Source of the DNA: Perkinsus marinus ATCC 50983
Lineage: Eukaryota > Perkinsozoa > Perkinsida > Perkinsidae
Assembly (NCBI RefSeq): GCF_000006405.1
Contig: NW_003216943.1
Span: 4,097-26,105, forward strand
Length of the DNA stretch: 22,009 nucleotides
Direction: 5' to 3'
In this document: piece by piece, positions 18,944-22,009 of the stretch
Position numbering within the stretch: the first letter of the stretch is position 1
Layout: every line of letters starts with the position of its first letter
Notes under the pieces: generated by a model
What the model saw: only the letters and a program-made list of their open reading frames with translations
Database searches by the model: none
Told to the model about the DNA's origin: nothing
Translations under genes and position numbers: made by a program

Positions 18944-19035
18944 CGCTAGGCCAAGATGGACGCTGAGTAGCACAACTAGGCCTTCCCGGAGAAGGGGCGG
19001 AGCTCGGCATCCGGGTTCGATTCCCATGCCTGGCG
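18944..19035 (+). tRNA. tRNA-like sequence with long variable arm (class II pseudogene or SINE head)
   Basis: Acceptor arms CGCTAGG (18944-18950) and CCTGGCG (19029-19035) pair over seven bases with one G-T pair. An A-box-like AGGCCAAGATGG follows the 5' arm. A variable-arm hairpin CCTTC-CCGGA-GAAGG is present, and a B box GGTTCGATTCC sits in a T arm GGG/CCC extended by CAT/ATG with a two-base bulge. TTTTT follows directly, as for a Pol III terminator. The anticodon stem does not pair well and the T arm is irregular, so this is more likely a Leu/Ser-type tRNA pseudogene or the head of a SINE than a working tRNA. Confidence 0.5.
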
Positions 19036-19188
19036 TTTTTCTGCAAAAATATGTTTTTTGCACGGAAATCTACATGGTCCGGGCGGAACCCTAATTTCGT
19101 ATTTTTCCTAGTATCCCCAGAGCGAGAGCTATCGAGTGGTGTATAGCATGTGATCATAACCTCTCTAGATCGAGCTGGATAATTTGTT

Positions 19189-19213
19189 CGCACGCACGCA
19201 CGCACGCACGCAC
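19189..19213. repeat. (CGCA)n microsatellite
   Basis: About six uninterrupted CGCA units. A CGCTCGCT-rich stretch follows at about 19239-19264. Confidence 0.95.
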
Positions 19214-19441
19214 AAAGTGTTAGTAAAGTGAGAGAATACGCTCCGCTCGCTTCGCTCGCTCCGCAATTTTTGTGGTTTCCGTCAATGGCATGTGATGGTC
19301 AACCTGGTTGACTCAACCCGTATCGGTCTGAGATGCACCTGTTGATGTCCGGTGCCTCCTGTCGTTCCCTAAGGGAACTTACCTTGTGTCAACACGACCC
19401 GACATTAGCTGGGGAGATGTGACCCAAACGTACACTGAGAC

Positions 19442-19463
19442 CTTGAGCCGAGATGGTTACGGA
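19442..19463 (-). ncRNA. Spliced-leader-like sequence
   Basis: The minus strand reads TCCGTAACCATCTCGGCTCA followed by AG, then GTCTCAGTG. The alveolate spliced leader as I know it for Perkinsus is (D)CCGTAGCCATCTTGGCTCAAG; 19 of 21 fixed positions agree (differences G to A and T to C), D is T here, and a GT donor follows immediately, as in a spliced-leader RNA gene. It could be a variant gene, a pseudogene, or a relict. Downstream on the minus strand are two perfect hairpins (GTTCCC/GGGAAC near 19365-19379 and GTCAACC/GGTTGAC near 19296-19310). The RNA's 3' end cannot be fixed. Confidence 0.5.
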
Positions 19464-20354
19464 CTTAGGAGCTAGTAACGCTCAATGCTCAAGATCAATA
19501 GTACGGAATGTATCCTATCCTCACACTTGTACGCAAGCACAAGGAGAAAGTCTGTACGCATGTACGAAAAGATGAGGCTCTCTGCCGCACAGACTGGTCG
19601 AGCATCAATAGCACCCCTTAATCGCGAAATGGCGTTAAACGCGGTAGAAAAATCGCGGACACCGCGAACTGGTGATCGACTTCATTACACCCGATGTAAT
19701 ACGTAGCGAAAAAACGTTATTGAAGGCCGCCTTCTGGAGACCTACTACATTTATGACGGTACTTGACATCGTCTAGTATTATGATACGTGTTGAGCGTAC
19801 GAGTCTCTTGCGTCCTCGACAAACGAGCCACATACGTACGTCAGTGACGTAACGTCACGACCAATGGTGGAAATGGAAGCGTCTAAGACACAACCTCTTT
19901 CGAGACAGGTTCTTGAATATGACCGTGTCGGTCACCTACCTTCTGAACACGACATGCTTACGTAAGAAATCCTATACTTACTCTCCTCACATATGCTTGA
20001 CAATTAAGGATATTGGAACTATGTGAGCTAAGCCAACGCCGTGAAGTTGGTCTCAAGTTGAGACTCTCAACCAACCTCATGAATCGTTCGATGGCTGAAT
20101 GCATATAAGTGAGATAAAAGAACACAGGTGAGCTACCCTGTGCTAGGGGAAATCCGTAGTAAATGAGCAGGGGGCATTGTCATGGATCGTAGACCATGCA
20201 CCGATCAAAGAACAATGAGGGAATCGAATGCATAGAACCTATGTCCAATACCAAGATACAGTTCCGGACTTCATGTCCAGGACATGCGATCTATTCTGTG
20301 ACCCTGAGTAATTGACACTCACCCTGTGGTGAAAAAATAACGATCAGACACCAG
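19464..20354. other. No gene seen between the spliced-leader-like site and the protease
   Basis: The one longer plus frame (about 19485-19706) has no recognisable motif and starts next to the spliced-leader-like site. The rest is unique-looking sequence and the 3' flank of the minus-strand protease. Confidence 0.5.
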
Positions 20355-22009
20355 TCAATTCATGGCTGGAGTCCCCGCAAGGACCATATCGTTTATGCCA
20401 CAATCCCCTTGGGCTATTTTGAAGGTGCCGTGAACACCCCATCCTTCATTCCAGGAGTTCATGACCAGCCAGTAATCAACGCCCTGCTTGGTACCCCAGC
20501 CGATGATCTCAACACCGTGTTCACCCATGAGGGTGCCGCTCGTGTGCTTGTAGACGCCTGACTCGTATGACAGGAAGTCGTCATACATAGAGAATGCAGC
20601 CGATGTCTGATTGGACATATATACTGCTCAACTGGAAGAAAACTGGTCATACTGGGCCATTGGTCATGATCTCTTTCTTGATATTGTCTGTCCCCTTGAG
20701 CTGATAGGGTGAGAAATGTGCGGTGAAGTGACGATCTCTTGAGACGATGAATTATGATGTATTACTATCAATCACAACTCACTTGTCCAGCGGAGTTCCG
20801 TAATTTTTATTGGGACAGCGGTCCAAGCACGGAGGGGTGTCGTAATTTTTCTAATGGATAGGAGCCTCAGGACCACGCTAGTGTCGCTACCCTGAGGGTA
20901 GTAATCTCACCTCCGGACATGGCTGGTATTTGGAATCTTGCTGATGGTGACCACATTTTGGGAAGTTGTACGGCCAACAACCATCGGCTGCGCTCATGCT
21001 CCCTTCTGGAACGAAATCTCCACCTGAATGTGGGTAACCGCTCAGAAAATCACTAAGTGGTAAGTTACCACTGGTAACGGTTGACCTACCGGTGGCGATA
21101 CCGTACACGTTGAGGAAGGACCAAGCTGCGTCGGGTCTGCCTTTGGTACAGCCGTCACAACTGACATCAACTTCAGGTTTGGAAATCAAACTTTAGGTGG
21201 CCGAGGAAGTCTGGACGGGTCTCACTTGCAAGAGTGCGCTGAGTTACAGCACGCGAGCATCTCGCCAGCAGAGAGTAGTTGGTTGAACTTCCCCCCCCGA
21301 TTTGATGCAAAGACGGGCATTGAATGCCTCAACTGGCGCAATCGCCCAGCAGCTTCCACAAGCCGACTGATCCCTGCAAAGAAGGAACATGTTAGCATCG
21401 CCACGGCAACTCTCTAGCGCTAACGGATGTCAGCTACCAGACATGGCCGATGACGTCCTTGCACTCCTTGAACGCATCGCGGGCATCGAAGCTATTCGGA
21501 ATGTCAGCAAGCTCCCCTGGTGGATAGACCTTCTCCTCGAGCCCCTCAGCCTCCTCAAGGAGTGTTCCGCAAAGCTTCTTGGCATCACCGAGAGAATGAC
21601 CTTGAAGTTGGTCGTCAACAAATTCATTCATACAGCTCTCGATGAGGCCCTGACCAGCCTACCGTAGAATCTCTCTTGGTCAGTGGACGCCGTCCATAGA
21701 TTCTGTTCGGAGTTGATCTCGTCCACGAGACTTTGCATGATGGCTGGCCTTGTGTCCTCATACAGCTCTGCCAGCTGGTTGGGGGACAACGGCACATTCT
21801 TGGCTTGTAGCTCTTCCTCGAATCGACTGAAATGCTGAAACTCCTCTTCAGGAGTGTACACTAAGTCTGAAGTTCAATTCGTAGAGCGGACGCCAGTTGA
21901 GTTTGACCTCACTCTTCTGAGTCTTTAGATTGTCGAAGATACTCCTTGAACCTCCATCAAGTAGAGGTGATGCTACAGGGAGCAGCCACGTAATGATGGC
22001 GCAAAGCAT
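20355..22009 (-). CDS. Cathepsin B-like cysteine protease, nine exons, one frame break
   Basis: Papain-family (C1A) endopeptidase, secreted or lysosomal. Exons: 21913-22009, 21663-21866, 21438-21600, 21226-21373, 21090-21160, 20911-21023, 20783-20850, 20653-20737, 20355-20606; introns of 45-66 nt, all GT..AG. The start ATG is the last base triplet of the window and opens a signal peptide (MLCAIITWLLPVAS), so it may be the true start. A propeptide follows. The catalytic Cys is in DQSACGSCW (about residue 163), His in MGEHGVEIIGWG (about 346) and Asn in NSWN (about 366). The occluding-loop pair HH is in PKCGHH, so dipeptidyl carboxypeptidase activity is likely. Length would be 399. In exon 4 a run of eight C (21291-21298) shifts the frame by one; phases elsewhere all fit, so this is a sequencing slip or a recent mutation. 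Confidence 0.92.

Noticed and set aside
18951-18962. A second spliced-leader-like core (CCATCTTGGC on the minus strand)
   Set aside because: Only ten bases match and the flanks differ; it falls in the A-box region of the tRNA-like sequence.
1-22009. CRISPR array, bacterial operon or rRNA genes
   Set aside because: No regularly spaced direct repeats, ribosome-binding sites or rRNA signatures; the introns show it is eukaryotic.

Overview
The window is nuclear DNA of a eukaryote with many short spliceosomal introns. I infer a perkinsozoan alveolate (Perkinsus or a close relative). The evidence is: introns of about 40-75 nt with GT..AG ends and matching phases; a 22-nt sequence on the minus strand (19442-19463) that nearly matches the dinoflagellate/Perkinsus spliced leader and is followed by GT; a secreted cathepsin B; and a coiled-coil protein that resembles a flagellar one. 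The genus is an inference; no marker gene is present.

Layout. 372-5230 (minus): 11 joined exons, all phase-compatible, of a long coiled-coil protein (388 residues visible) that runs off the left edge. It resembles the axonemal CCDC146/MBO2 family. Its introns are swollen by short inverted-repeat elements and by copies of its own exon and splice-site sequence. 5472-6926 (minus): a four-exon leucine-rich-like gene. 6927-8106: no confident gene. 8107-8920 (minus): exons of a matrin/U1-type zinc-finger protein and possibly its upstream exons. 9195-9834 and 10881-11160 (minus): decayed relatives of the leucine-rich-like gene. 9831-10454 (minus): a 207-residue zinc-ribbon protein on one exon. 11808-12120: a foldback element. 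12375-14649 (plus): an eight-exon gene with a helical-repeat-like N-terminus, two polyproline runs and a charged C-terminus. The sequence around its last acceptor and stop is repeated at the extreme left of the window (1-145).

From about 14.7 kb the sequence becomes less AT-rich and repeat-like: a palindrome cluster (15783-15857), a broken hAT transposase (16181-17989), a hairpin cluster (18206-18404), a tRNA-like sequence with a long variable arm (18944-19035), the spliced-leader-like sequence, and then a nine-exon cathepsin B-like protease (minus, 20355-22009). The protease starts with a signal peptide at the last base of the window and keeps its catalytic Cys, His and Asn, but has one frame break in a run of eight C.

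The most interesting signal is in the introns. One repeat family recurs at least seven times, each time in the sense direction of the nearby genes, carrying a 5' splice-site-like end. A second, hairpin-shaped motif makes up nearly all of two 40-45 nt introns in unrelated genes. Both fit intron gain or replacement by small mobile elements (introner-like), which I propose but cannot prove from one window. The genes do not form an operon or a pathway.
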